Shown here one piece after another: positions 30,693 to 40,700 of a stretch of DNA of 64,000 bases. The DNA comes from Leishmania donovani (Eukaryota; Euglenozoa; Kinetoplastea; Trypanosomatida; Trypanosomatidae), in assembly GCF_000227135.1 (NCBI RefSeq), contig NC_018257.1:201501-265500 (forward strand), read 5' to 3'. The position numbers and the translations under genes were made by a program. The notes below the pieces were generated by a model. It ran no database searches. It worked only from the letters and a program-made list of their open reading frames with translations, and had not been told where the DNA came from. Positions within the stretch are counted from its first letter, which is position 1, and each line of letters begins with the position of its first letter.

Positions 30693-31526
30693 ATGCGGCG
30701 ACTCATCACGTCGCCTTGCTTTCGACTTTTACGCCACGTCGTTGTAGGGCCATCTACTACGATACCAAGCGCACGCTCAACGCCTCGGTTTGGCAGGAGG
30801 CGTCAACGCCTTCAGAGAAACCCGTCTCCGCCGACTTTTGATGTGGCGAACGATGAGGATGCGAAGAGTATTTGTTTTGAACGCTATGGTTTTGTTCAAA
30901 AGCCGCTGTTCTTGAAAACTTGGCAAGAGTTTCTCCGTGAATTGCAGCGCGTGGAGCTCACATGGAGCTTGATGCCGAGCGCTGGAGGCATCCTTCAGCT
31001 AAAGATTCATGACCACCTTGAGCCCGGCGACGGGCTTCTCTGTGAACTGAAGGGCGCGGCGAATCGGTCGGCGCCACTGGCAGAGTTTTTCGAAGCTTGT
31101 GGCTCCGTGTCTCAGGGCACCATGTCGAAAGCCGAAGTAGAATTCTTCGATGGGGAGAGTTGCTCTGTATTGCTGATCGAGAGTAAAAAACGTCTAGGTG
31201 AGATTCCATTCAAAGATGACCCTCCTATTTTGCCTCTTTTGTGCCAGTTCAACTGCCGTGGAACTTCAGTGTCTCTCTCTGTACTGGACAAAAAAACACT
31301 CGTTCGAACACCCCTGTTCTCCGACATTTCCATTCAAACGCTGAACTACGCATTTATGACATCTCTACCATTGTTTTTGAAGCGGACAGACTTAGGCATC
31401 CGCAACGCTGATTTCGTGACTAAAGACCAGATGCGTCATTTTCGCTACGCGTGGTGCTTTCTTCGAAAAGAGTCGTGGATGACACCAGTGGAGATGGGGG
31501 AATTAGATGCACTACTCCCTCCCTAG
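30693..31526 (+). CDS. Hypothetical mitochondrial-type protein
   Basis: A 277-residue protein starting MRRLITSPCFRLLRHVVVG, a typical mitochondrial presequence. The following 40 residues are basic and Pro-rich. From about 50 on there is a compact domain: FERYGFVQKPLFLKTWQEF, an LTWSLMPSAGG segment, then ILQLKIHDHLEPGDGLLC, with several Cys. No family is recognised. The open frame continues 40 codons upstream but the splice acceptor at 30669 cuts these off. It is the first gene of the rightward cluster. Composition is less GC-rich than that of genes further away. Confidence 0.65.
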   Translation: MRRLITSPCFRLLRHVVVGPSTTIPSARSTPRFGRRRQRLQRNPSPPTFDVANDEDAKSICFERYGFVQKPLFLKTWQEFLRELQRVELTWSLMPSAGGILQLKIHDHLEPGDGLLCELKGAANRSAPLAEFFEACGSVSQGTMSKAEVEFFDGESCSVLLIESKKRLGEIPFKDDPPILPLLCQFNCRGTSVSLSVLDKKTLVRTPLFSDISIQTLNYAFMTSLPLFLKRTDLGIRNADFVTKDQMRHFRYAWCFLRKESWMTPVEMGELDALLPP

Positions 31527-31902
31527 TATTCACAAGTCTTTTTCCCCCACAAACAGTGCCACAGTGAGCAAAGCTCAAGCAAGGAAGCACAGAAAAGAAA
31601 AGGGAAAGCATCGATGTCCTTTAGCAATGGAAACGGCAGCCTTTTAGGTGGGGAGAATGATGTCGGCCTCGGCATATTATTCTTCGCGAATCATGTTCTG
31701 TTTTGGTCGGCGGAATGCTGAGACTCAAGGCGCAAAGAGGGCGCATAGGATGCGCCAGCAAAAGATTTCACGAAAGCCCCTTTTTTCTTGCACAACTCTT
31801 TCATCTTCCTGCTGTTCTCCTCGTTGCATAAAGCTGCTAGGAATATCCTATCACTCTTTGCACAGTTACGCACACACATACCCATAAAAACAATCATCTA
31901 AA
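31527..31902. other. Intergenic spacer with GrpE acceptor
   Basis: About 0.38 kb. A T/C-rich stretch at 31,775-31,825 followed by AG at 31832-31833 or 31839-31840 is the likely acceptor of the GrpE gene. No gene. Confidence 0.5.
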
Positions 31903-32562
31903 ATGAGAGCTCTGTCGCTGCGAACAGGACTTGTCGCTCGTGCTTCTGCGGTGGCGTACACTAGTCAGCGCTGGTGCTCTGCTGACGCCAAGTCTGAGAA
32001 ACGTGCTGAGGAGGAGAAAGAAGCACCATCGACTGGCACCGAGGAGGTCGTGTCCGCTGCCGCTGTCAAGCAGCTGGAGAAAGAGCTTGATGCGTCCAAG
32101 GCCAAGATTGAGGAACTCAAGAAGGAGATCCTGTACCGCGCAGCGGATGCTGAAAACGCGCGCCGCATCGGCCGCGAGGACGTGGAGAAGGCAAAGCTTT
32201 ACGGCATCAGCTCATTTGGCAAGGATATGCTGGAAGTTGCAGACACGCTTGAGAAGGGCGTCGAGGCGTTTTCTGCCTTTTCAGAGGCTGAGCTGAATGA
32301 AAACAAGATTCTGTGCTCCATTTTCACTGGCGTCAAGCTCTCGCACAAAGTTCTCCTCAAGAACCTCAGCAAACACGGCATTGAGAAGATGGGCGTCACG
32401 GTAGGTACAAAGTTCGACCCCAACCTGCATGATGCGCTTGTGAGCACTTCGGCCACTGAGACGGCTCCTGCCGACACAATCTCCAATGTTTTGAAGGATG
32501 GTTACACTCTCAAGAGCCGTGTTCTTCGTGCAGCTCAGGTCAGCGTTTCCCAACATCCGTAA
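31903..32562 (+). CDS. MGE1: Mitochondrial GrpE (Mge1) nucleotide-exchange factor
   Basis: A 219-residue protein. The first 26 residues (MRALSLRTGLVARAS...) form a mitochondrial presequence. A long coiled coil (about 45-110) runs through VKQLEKELDASKAKIEELKK and YRAADAENARRIG, the GrpE dimer helix. The C-terminal beta domain carries the family motif FDPNLHDA at 171-178 and ends in LKSRVLRAAQVSVS. It releases ADP from mitochondrial HSP70 (mortalin) in protein import and folding, and in trypanosomatids HSP70 also supports kinetoplast DNA maintenance. A diverged copy follows 0.8 kb downstream. Confidence 0.93.
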   Translation: MRALSLRTGLVARASAVAYTSQRWCSADAKSEKRAEEEKEAPSTGTEEVVSAAAVKQLEKELDASKAKIEELKKEILYRAADAENARRIGREDVEKAKLYGISSFGKDMLEVADTLEKGVEAFSAFSEAELNENKILCSIFTGVKLSHKVLLKNLSKHGIEKMGVTVGTKFDPNLHDALVSTSATETAPADTISNVLKDGYTLKSRVLRAAQVSVSQHP

Positions 32563-33377
32563 AGTACAAAGCAGAGGTGAGCCGGCAACTTTTTTCGCCT
32601 GGATGGGTTGTTTTTCGTGCTGTTCAAAACGTCGTTTCTCCAGTGCCCAATGATGCTGCGCAGCGTTTCTTTCTAGCCGCTAAAGGTTCACATTGCGTTG
32701 CCGCCCCCCAAGTGAGAGGATCTTGGAGCAGAAAGTGTTTTATTTCTTAGGCCGATATATTATATTGGGGGCTAACGCTTTAATAAGCTGGAGAGAAACA
32801 GGACACGCACACGGCAGGCACTTTTTTTTTAAGTGCCGTGCGCTTCACATGTATTTGTGTGCTAGCGAGATGATGAGCGATTCTAAAAATAAAACAGAGG
32901 ATTTGAAGTGAGTTGCTGCGACGAGCAATAGACTGCTCTTCCCATTCAGCTAGCAAGCATCGAGGATACGGCCCAGCCTACGCGGACCTAATGAACTTGT
33001 CGCTTTTCCTTTTGATCCTGATTTTCTTGCTAGTCACATATTTTATTAGTACTTTTGATCTTCTGCGGTGTATCTGAAGACCCGAAACGCGAGCCCGAGT
33101 AAGTGCGGAGGTAAAGGCGAACAAATGCAGTTTCGAAAACTGTACTTGAACGCATGTATTGAGTAGCAAAACAAGAAATGAGAAGCCGCGTCTTGGCTCG
33201 GTTTTTGTCTGTGTTTTCACTATGGCAGCGAGATTCGACCACAGGGTAAGGCTTCATGACATCCTGGTGCGGTACTCGCGTGGTTCTGTTTGCACTCTCA
33301 CTTCCATTTCCCTTGTGTGTGGCTTCCTCTTTTTTTTTTTCGCTTCAGAAAAAACCCCTAAAGACCTGCACGAGAGA
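32563..33377. other. Spacer between the two GrpE genes
   Basis: About 0.8 kb. Near its right end a T-rich tract (33,322-33,341) and AG at 33347-33348 form a strong acceptor for the second GrpE-like gene. The first part is the 3' UTR of the first GrpE gene. No other gene is supported. Confidence 0.5.
33318..33348 (+). other. Trans-splice acceptor of the second GrpE-like gene
   Basis: A pyrimidine tract with 12 T in a row is followed by CGCTTCAG ending at 33348, 29 bases before the ATG at 33378. This places the upstream ATG at 33222 in the untranscribed or outron part. Confidence 0.6.
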
Positions 33378-33995
33378 ATGTACAGACGAGTCGGCGCAAA
33401 CGTGGCGCCTCTCCTCTGCTCACATTGCGTAGCACAAAGGAAATGCTGTACAGAAGAAAACACCGCTGGCTTGTCTGTTGCGGAGCTCAAGGGCAAGTAC
33501 GAAGTCTTGAGAGCAGAACTTTGCGACAGCAAAAGGCAGATTCAGAAACTTCGATCGGAGAACCTGTACGCTGCTGCTTCATGTGAAAACATTCGGAAGA
33601 CTACGCAGGAGCAATCAAAGCAGGCGCATAATGACGCAGTCAGATCTTTTGCACGCGATATGCTGGATGTTTGCGATGCCCTGCAAGTGGTCACAAAAAA
33701 AGCAGTGAAGTACACGCAGAGAAATTCTTCCATACCTAAAAGCGAGGCTGCGGTCCTCGCTGGTGTGATGCTGACAGAGGAAGTTGCGCTGAAGGTTCTG
33801 AAGCGGTATGGAGTGACGCAAATGCACACCGAGGTCGGCGCCACCTTTGACGAGGAAAAGGAAGAGAAGCTCTTTACAGTTCCATCTACACCTTCTCTTA
33901 AAGAAGGCAGTGTTGCCGAGATTGTCAAAAACGGATACGACATGAACGGGTCAGTTTTGCGACGTGCTCAAGTTGGGCTGAGTGAGGACCCCTAA
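33378..33995 (+). CDS. Diverged GrpE-like protein, tandem paralogue
   Basis: A 205-residue protein. The helix ELKGKYEVLRAELCDSKRQI, the ENLYAAASCENIRK segment, RSFARDMLDVCDAL and the ending YDMNGSVLRRAQVGLSEDP line up with the GrpE gene just upstream, so it arose by tandem duplication. The beta-domain motif FDPNLH of true GrpE is replaced by FDEEKE (157-162). The N-terminus has an unusual cluster of Cys (residues 14, 17, 23, 24) in a likely mitochondrial leader. The open frame is longer at its 5' end, but the splice acceptor at 33348 favours the ATG at 33378. It may be a non-canonical exchange factor or have lost that role. Confidence 0.8.
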   Translation: MYRRVGANVAPLLCSHCVAQRKCCTEENTAGLSVAELKGKYEVLRAELCDSKRQIQKLRSENLYAAASCENIRKTTQEQSKQAHNDAVRSFARDMLDVCDALQVVTKKAVKYTQRNSSIPKSEAAVLAGVMLTEEVALKVLKRYGVTQMHTEVGATFDEEKEEKLFTVPSTPSLKEGSVAEIVKNGYDMNGSVLRRAQVGLSEDP

Positions 33996-34299
33996 GGGTG
34001 CATTACGCGCGGCAGTGCAAGAGGACATCTTTTCCTTGCCTGATCCACTTTGCTACTGGGGCCCATATTACCATCACACTCCATTATCTAAAAAAGCCAA
34101 GAAAGCAATAACAACAACAAAAAACAGCGTTTACGCCGGCACTGACTTTTCTTTCTTACTTTTGCCTTCTGCAGTGCTTTGTGTCAGATGTTTGTTTTCG
34201 CTGCTGTTTGCTCGTGAAACACTCTCATCTCTCTCTCTCAACTTTCTCTTCAAAATACTGCGACTAAGCTGAAAGTTGCGACATACGACCTCCGTGAGG
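33996..34299. other. Intergenic spacer
   Basis: About 0.3 kb. Pyrimidine-rich at 34,200-34,256 ahead of the next gene, which suits its acceptor. Nothing else seen. Confidence 0.45.
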
Positions 34300-34815
34300 A
34301 TGCTTCGCCGTTGTGCGTCTGCCGTCGCGCCAGCAGGGCACATTCCCTGCCCTGCCGCCGCGGTGTCTGGGGTGCAAAAGCGGTTTTTGAAAATTGCCAA
34401 GTCTACTTTCGGCTTCTACCTAGCTCGGAGGGGACAGCGTAAGTTTCCGTTCCACCGTAGGCCGCACATCAAGAACACTCAGGCAATGAACCTGAACGCT
34501 CCGTACTTTTGGAGTTATATGACAGCGAAGAGCCAGTCCTTTTTTCTTCCCGAGGAGAATTACATAACTGGCGATTGGACAGGAAAGTTCTTTGTCTCAA
34601 AGCGGCAGGTGTACACCCTTCAACATGCCACTAGCGGAGGAAAGGTTAGAGTCAAGTCGTTTCCATCCGTTTTCGAGCTGAACAGCCCTTCTCGATGGAA
34701 TGTGGGCAAGGAAATGAACACGTTGACAAAGCCGCGCATGGACCTCATCGATGATCAGATGCTTACGAAGAAGCAGCGTTTGGATTACGTGAAAGCAGGT
34801 TTGCTGCCCAAATAA
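34300..34815 (+). CDS. Small basic mitochondrial protein, possibly mitoribosomal
   Basis: A 171-residue basic protein starting MLRRCASAVAPAG, a likely presequence; the upstream open frame starts at a TTG and is dropped. The mature part has FLKIAKSTFGFYLARRGQRK, FPFHRRPHIKNTQAMNLNAP, then an aromatic SYMTAKSQSFFLPEENYITG segment and a basic C-terminus ending in DYVKAGLLPK. This build, with Arg/Lys patches and few acidic residues, fits kinetoplastid mitoribosomal proteins, but I cannot name the subunit. Confidence 0.7.
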   Translation: MLRRCASAVAPAGHIPCPAAAVSGVQKRFLKIAKSTFGFYLARRGQRKFPFHRRPHIKNTQAMNLNAPYFWSYMTAKSQSFFLPEENYITGDWTGKFFVSKRQVYTLQHATSGGKVRVKSFPSVFELNSPSRWNVGKEMNTLTKPRMDLIDDQMLTKKQRLDYVKAGLLPK

Positions 34816-35113
34816 AGCGCCTTGAGCTCACAGCCGAAACACACACACAAAAATATCGAGGACAAGCTAGCCCTGTAGCGTTTTTGATTCTCATCGAATG
34901 GAGTACTAGGCTTCCGGGCTGTCAAATGAACTGAGAGCGACTATGACTTCTTGTAGCGCTCATACTCTTGAGTCAACGGCTTCTTAAGCGTCGTTGGTGG
35001 CGGACCGCTGTAGCAAAACATATGCCTCTCCCCCTTACTTCCTATAGTCTTTACTCTTTTTTTTTTTTCTAGTGCTCCAACGCCTAGCCCAGAAAATCCC
35101 GCTCGCCACAGAA
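34816..35113. other. Spacer with a clear trans-splice acceptor
   Basis: About 0.3 kb. A tract of CTTTACTC followed by about 13 T and CTAG ends in AG at 35071-35072, one of the clearest acceptors in the window. It lies 42 bases before the ATG at 35114. Confidence 0.55.
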
Positions 35114-35953
35114 ATGCTCTTGCGGCGTGTGCTCAAGTGCAGCTCACAGGCTCGCTGGGTTCGGTGGGACGGCATAAAAGCTCCTTCAGTATTGAATCAT
35201 GCTGCGGACCACAGTGATCTGCTAAATGCTGTCTTCGACGAGATCGAAAATTGCGACACATCCGTCCATGCAGAGAAGCGCGAGTCGCCAAAAATGGTTG
35301 AGTCCAGTGGCACGCCAACCAGCCCATCTAACACCGCCCCATCAGTTTCAGACACAAAAGTGCGGCTTGAAGAAGCAAAGCATAAACGGCTACGCCGTCA
35401 GCTGAGGGACGCCACTGAGGAGCTTGATGCTCTACTGAACGAAAGCAGCCGGACGACAGCCGCTGTCTCGAGCGCCAAGTATGTACCTGCGCGGGCGGCA
35501 AAGACGTTCTTGTCCTCGGCTGAATTGGTTCAGGAAAAGTCGCCTCAAGAATTTGTAGCGCTGGAAAACAGCAAAGCAGAGCTGGATCGCCTGCCGGTGC
35601 TGCGACACTCAGGATGCTCCGCAGTAGTGACGTTAGTGGGAGTTGTCACCGAGCCACCAACAAGCGTCAGCGTAGCGCTTCCTGGAGTGAGTGAGGCGAC
35701 TAACTGTGTCGAGTTTGCTGTTCGGTACGATGTTCCGTTTTTCCAGATGCAAACATCCATGGGGATAGTGATTCGGACAGTTGGGGCATCACTGTCTGCG
35801 TTTGCGAAGGAGAGCGTTGACGTGGGGGATGTTGTTCATCTTTTAGGTCATTTGGTTCCACTGACAGAACCTAACGGCAAGGGCCACTTGTGCTGTGTTT
35901 ACGTGCTTCCAGCTGGCGGCAACATGTCTGTCCTTTTGAAAGCCACGTCATAG
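35114..35953 (+). CDS. OB-fold protein, mitochondrial (KREPA or SSB-like)
   Basis: A 279-residue protein starting MLLRRVLKCSSQARW, a mitochondrial presequence. Residues about 80-130 are charged and helical. The last 110 residues read as an OB fold: VVTLVGVVTEPPTSVSVALPG, VEFAVRYDVPFFQMQTSM, VIRTVGASLSAFAKESVDVGDVVHLLGHLV, then HLCCVYVLPAG. The place at the C-terminus of a longer mitochondrial protein is what the KREPA RNA-editing proteins and related single-strand binding proteins show. No zinc finger is visible, so the zinc-finger members KREPA1-3 are unlikely. The open frame extends upstream from a GTG, which the splice acceptor at 35072 excludes. Confidence 0.6.
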   Translation: MLLRRVLKCSSQARWVRWDGIKAPSVLNHAADHSDLLNAVFDEIENCDTSVHAEKRESPKMVESSGTPTSPSNTAPSVSDTKVRLEEAKHKRLRRQLRDATEELDALLNESSRTTAAVSSAKYVPARAAKTFLSSAELVQEKSPQEFVALENSKAELDRLPVLRHSGCSAVVTLVGVVTEPPTSVSVALPGVSEATNCVEFAVRYDVPFFQMQTSMGIVIRTVGASLSAFAKESVDVGDVVHLLGHLVPLTEPNGKGHLCCVYVLPAGGNMSVLLKATS

Positions 35954-36302
35954 TCAACATGTTGTGTTCACAGAAAAAAAAGAGGTGCCAGTGAGCAGTT
36001 AGCATGTCTATGCTTTTGATGTGTTCAATCGTCAGCATCCTCGCAACGCTGTTTCTCCTGCTCTGAATGCGCATTCTCCAACAAATGTTTTTCTTCAGTG
36101 GCGGTATGTCGGCTCGTAATGCGGGCAGGCTGGTGGGCCCATCCTATGGGTTCACTCGCCAGTTTCTTGAGGCTCTTCCACTCACTTTCTGCGCTTTCCA
36201 ATATGGCTTTCGCTTTCTCGCTCTCTCGCGTCAGGCTCCTCTGGCGCTTTCGAGACATCCATCTTTCACTTTGACCGGTATCGTCACTCGTAACCAAGCA
36301 CC
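35954..36302. other. Intergenic spacer
   Basis: About 0.35 kb. Pyrimidine-rich at 36,165-36,240 ahead of the DJ-1-like gene. An 80-residue open frame on the minus strand has no family features. No gene is supported. Confidence 0.4.
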
Positions 36303-36893
36303 ATGAATGTTCTTGTCGTCGCGGCTGATCACTCCGAGGACATCGAGCTGATCAGTATTATTGACGTCCTCTCTCGCGCTGGCATCAAGGTCACACTCGC
36401 TTCTGTGATGGAGTCGAAGTCCATTACGCTGGCGCACGGAGTGAATGTGATGTGCGATGCTCTGATTGGAGAAGTCTCTGCAGTTGAATACGACGCAGTG
36501 CTCCTTCCCGGTGGCATGCCAGGAGCCGTCCATCTCGGCAACAACGAAGCGCTGAAGAAGATTCTGCAGAACGCGCGAGTGGGGAAAAAGCTGTACGGCG
36601 GAATCTGTGCTGCTCCCGCCGTCGCCCTTGCTCCTATGGGGCTGCTGGAGGGTGTGGACACCGTCACTTGCTACCCCGGCTTTGAGGATAAGCTGCCCTC
36701 TTCTGTTAAGTACTCCACGAACGCTGTTGTGAAGTCAGAGAACTGTCTCACCAGCCGCGGCCCCGGCACCGCCATCTACTTTGCGCTCGCCGTTGTTTCG
36801 ATTCTCAAGTCACCTGATCTGGCTGAGAGGCTCGCCAAGGCCATGCTTGTGGATCACAGTAACGAGATGAACGACGTGCGCGCCATCAAGTAA
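36303..36893 (+). CDS. DJ-1/PfpI family protein
   Basis: A 196-residue protein close in length to human DJ-1 (189). The nucleophile elbow GGICAAPA puts the reactive Cys at 102, and Glu 15 matches the acidic residue that lowers its pKa. VLLPGGMPGA near 67-76 and the SRGPGTAIYFALA segment near 154 are standard for the DJ-1 branch. In databases such proteins are often named after thiazole monophosphate synthesis (ThiJ), which is not their real role. Likely a redox-sensitive chaperone, glyoxalase or deglycase; which one cannot be told from sequence. No leader; cytosolic. Confidence 0.93.
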   Translation: MNVLVVAADHSEDIELISIIDVLSRAGIKVTLASVMESKSITLAHGVNVMCDALIGEVSAVEYDAVLLPGGMPGAVHLGNNEALKKILQNARVGKKLYGGICAAPAVALAPMGLLEGVDTVTCYPGFEDKLPSSVKYSTNAVVKSENCLTSRGPGTAIYFALAVVSILKSPDLAERLAKAMLVDHSNEMNDVRAIK

Positions 36894-37753
36894 ACTTAGC
36901 AGTGGGGGAGGGGCCTCTAGGAGAATTTTTCTTTGAGGGCATCAACGACTATCGTCAGCGAAAAGACAAGGGCAAAATGCTCTCTTCCGATCTTTTCTTT
37001 CTTGCTTTATCCACTTCTTCTGTAGCTCCGTCCCTTTTCTCGGGCTCCAACTATTTAGGCTTGCGCGATTGTATTGGTCTCTGGTACACCTGTTTCAGAT
37101 GTATATGCCCGTGACGATTTCAGGGTGTCGAGCGACAGCTCGCCGAAGCCTTTCGCCGCCTTCGTTGTAACGAACTCAAAACAAAAAGTAACTGACACAG
37201 CGATGAAACGCTAAGAGAAGCTCGAGGTGAACGTGCCTAACGGTGATTTTTACGTCAGTAGGAAATGCTCGTCCTTGTGTGCTATCGCTTCTGTACAGTG
37301 ACTAATGGGATGCCGTGCTCCGACTCCACTCGCACCGTTTTGTCTTGCGGCCTCCCTTTGATGATTTATGCGTTTGTGAGCTTCCGATTGTCTTTCTTCG
37401 CTTCCTCACGCCACTTTCACACCACACAGCGAAGCTGGAAAGAAGCAAAAGAGAAAAGGAACCATCTTTCACCTCATTTACTCACTCTTGATATTACTAA
37501 ACGGACTGAACACTTTGAAGTGCTCTTCTTTACACTTGTATTGGTTCCGTGCTCCGCCATTCCTGCGCTAGCGCTCGTCTTGTTGGTTCTCTTACAGCAC
37601 CACGGCAAGGAGGGAGGCAAAGACGACTGGTGCGCGTGAAGGAAAGCAAACGCAAAGAAAAACATTGTTGGGTGCCCTACGAAGCCACATTCTCACGCCT
37701 CCGCTGAGCGGCATCACTTTGTCAGTCTGGAAACGTGATAAAAAGCGTCGACG
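36894..37753. other. Intergenic spacer
   Basis: About 0.86 kb. A 124-residue open frame at 37265-37639 has skewed, leader-like composition and no family features. No gene is supported. Confidence 0.4.
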
Positions 37754-40700
37754 ATGATGGAGGACATTTTTGATCAAATGGTGTGTGGCTCTCCCATGCA
37801 GCAGCTTAATCTCAAAGGAGTCGACACACCAGAGTACACCATCATATGTGCACAGGCACCAGATGCGGCAAGGCGTGTGGCCATTCTGCAGAATCGTCTC
37901 CAAACATCCACGGAGAGTAGCGCTGCGCAGAACGTCACCCTGCTGCTGAGGACGTGTGTAAGCTCGCAGCTGTCGCCGGATGAGGTGGAGGAGATGGTGG
38001 AAAACGTGGTTAGAATCGCGCGGCAGCACGCCAATTGGCCCGATTTTTCTCGCTGGGTGTGCGCGCTCATTCATCACTACTGCACGGACGACTTTACGGT
38101 GTCTCTCTTCTCCGAGTTTGAGGTGCCGAAGGTCGCCGTGGATGCCCTGCGCAACAATCCCCACGATCGCAGGGGTGTTCTGGCTGCTGCTACTCTCTTA
38201 TCCCACTTCAACCTGTACGATATCGGGGACGGTATCACGCAGCTCACCAACACGCTGCAGAACCACTGCAGTGATGCCACTATTGTCCGCATCGTGACTC
38301 GTACGCTGGCAGAGTTCACTTCTTACTACAAAGAGCTTCCTGACCGGTTCCCGCGTGTAAGTCAGGAGTTCGTCGACGCGAAAGGCATCACTGTGCTGGA
38401 GGGCGTGCTGCACGAGCACATCAACAACGAGGAAATCACCACGTACGTAGCACGCATCGCTGCAAACGTTACCAGCTCTGGGGCGGCCAACATGGTCGAC
38501 GCCGACTCTCCCGTCATGATGTACTTGGCCGATACGCTGGCTCGGTATCAGCAGTCTGAAATGCTGTGCGGCCACGTGCTGCGCGTGTTCAGCAACCTTC
38601 CGCGATCTCGGTATATTGACTGGGATTGTGTGTCGTCTCTCTTTAACAACACCAAGTCGGAATTGGTTGTCTTTGAGTGCATCCACTTTTTGTGCAGTGT
38701 TGCCATCAACGTGAAGGAGATGAAGGCGAAGATTTACAACACCGGCTGCGTGCCGCGCGTGCTGGAGATGATGCGCGTGTACCAAGGCAACGCCGCCATT
38801 CAAGAGGAGGTGTGCAGTCTCCTCTCGTACCTCTCGTTTGACTCAGAAACGATCACGGCGAGCATCACGGAGTCAGGAGGCTTGCTGCTGGTACTGAATG
38901 CCATGCGAAAGTTCCCAGACAATGAGGACTTGCTCATGTCGGCATGCGCTGCACTGTCTGGGTTGACATTCAACAACCAGACTGGTCAGCAGGTCATTGT
39001 GGACAATGGCGGTGTCGCTCTGATTTTGGACTCCATGCGTCGCGGCAAAAAGGCGCGACTGCAAGAAAACGGATGCCTCGCTATCGGTACTATGTGCTGG
39101 AACAGTGATCTGAAGGCGGATGTGGTGCGGCTGGGAGGCGTACAGGTGATTATGAAGGCCCTAGAGGAGCACTACACAAGCTCTGGCCTAGTGAAGAACG
39201 CGTGTCGCGCTCTTGCGCAAGTCGCATTCAACAGCGAGCGCTACCGCGATGAGATGAGCGCCAAAGGGGTGATCCCCTTTATTATTCGCGGGATGGCACA
39301 GCACCCGAACTACGACCGCGCACAAATGCATGGGTGCGTGGCCCTGTCGTACCTTTCGTGGACGAACGAGGACAACGCTGCTCAGATCACGGCGAACCAC
39401 GGCTACAAGGTGGTTGTAGATGCAATGCGTAACCACCCCAACAACCACGAGGTGCAGGAGCATGCGTGCCGTGCGCTGGCCAACATAAGCAATGTTTCCT
39501 TGACGGACTCCTTAGCAGCGTTGGAGCAAATTGTTGCCGCCATGCGTCGGCACGAGAACATCAGCGAGGTGCAGGAGGAGGCGTGCCGCGCAATTGTGAC
39601 GCTGTCCCTAGTCTCGCCGTCAAACAAGGACCGGCTCTATCAGCTTTTCGGGGCGGATGCCGTGATTGCAGCGATGAAGCGCTTTCCGCAGATTCAACTG
39701 GTGCAGCAGGAGGCGTGCAACGCACTGGCTCACTTGGCGTACGAGCACACCGACCTCAACCGAGCTGTGACCCGTCTTGGCGGTGTCTCGCTGCTACTGG
39801 CGGCCATGCGCACCCACAAATCCAGTCCAAAGGTGCAACTCAACGCGTGTGGCGGCCTCAGCGCACTTGCGTTTGACAACACAGTCGCACAGCAGCAAAT
39901 TTTCGAGCTGGGTGGCGTACAATGTGTGATCCACGCCATGGACAACTTTGAGCGACTTCGGATGTTGGAGCTTGGGTGCTCTGTGCTAGGGACGCTTGCG
40001 TGGAACACGGAAATCAAGGAGCGGGTCGCCGTTGACGCCATTCCAGAGATTCTGAAGGCGATGCGGGCACATAGCAACAACGCTCTTCTGCAGAAGTCTA
40101 CCTGCCGTGCCATTTCTCAATTTGCCTTCAACTCAGAAAGCAATCGACAACTACTCGCCGACTCTGGGGCGATTCCGCTGATTGTGAACGCAATGCGGGC
40201 GCACTTGACAACGGAGAAGTTAATTGTGCATGCACTCAAAGCTCTCACCTATCTCTGTTGGGAGAACACACAGGTGGCCGAGACAATAATTAACGAACGT
40301 GTCGAGGAGGTTCTGCAGCGCATCATCGAGCACTACGAGCAGACGCACCGGGTTTACAACGAGGCTGTGCACCTTTCCAAGATTCTTTTTCGCAAGACGA
40401 CTGGGAGCCCAAGCCCGAATTTGCGAATTGTGTCCCCTCCCATTGTGTCGCCAATGCCGATACAGCAAACGCCGTGGTTGCGATATGAGAATCCAGCGCC
40501 TCCCAGCCCGCCTCCTCAGGAGAATCCGGAAGACCATTTCTACTCAGCGCCGTTGGACAGGCCGCAGGAAAAACCATACCAAGACCACGCCCACCGTCGC
40601 GATGCTCCGGCAGACGACGACCGCGGGGGTCCGAGGAGCGGTAGGGGTGGTGGCCGTGGTCGCGGCGGCTCTCGTCGACGCGGTGGACCTCCAACCCGCG

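Noticed and set aside
33159..33377. Longer N-terminus of the second GrpE-like gene
   Set aside because: The long T tract and AG at 33348 lie inside this part, so it is likely intergenic.
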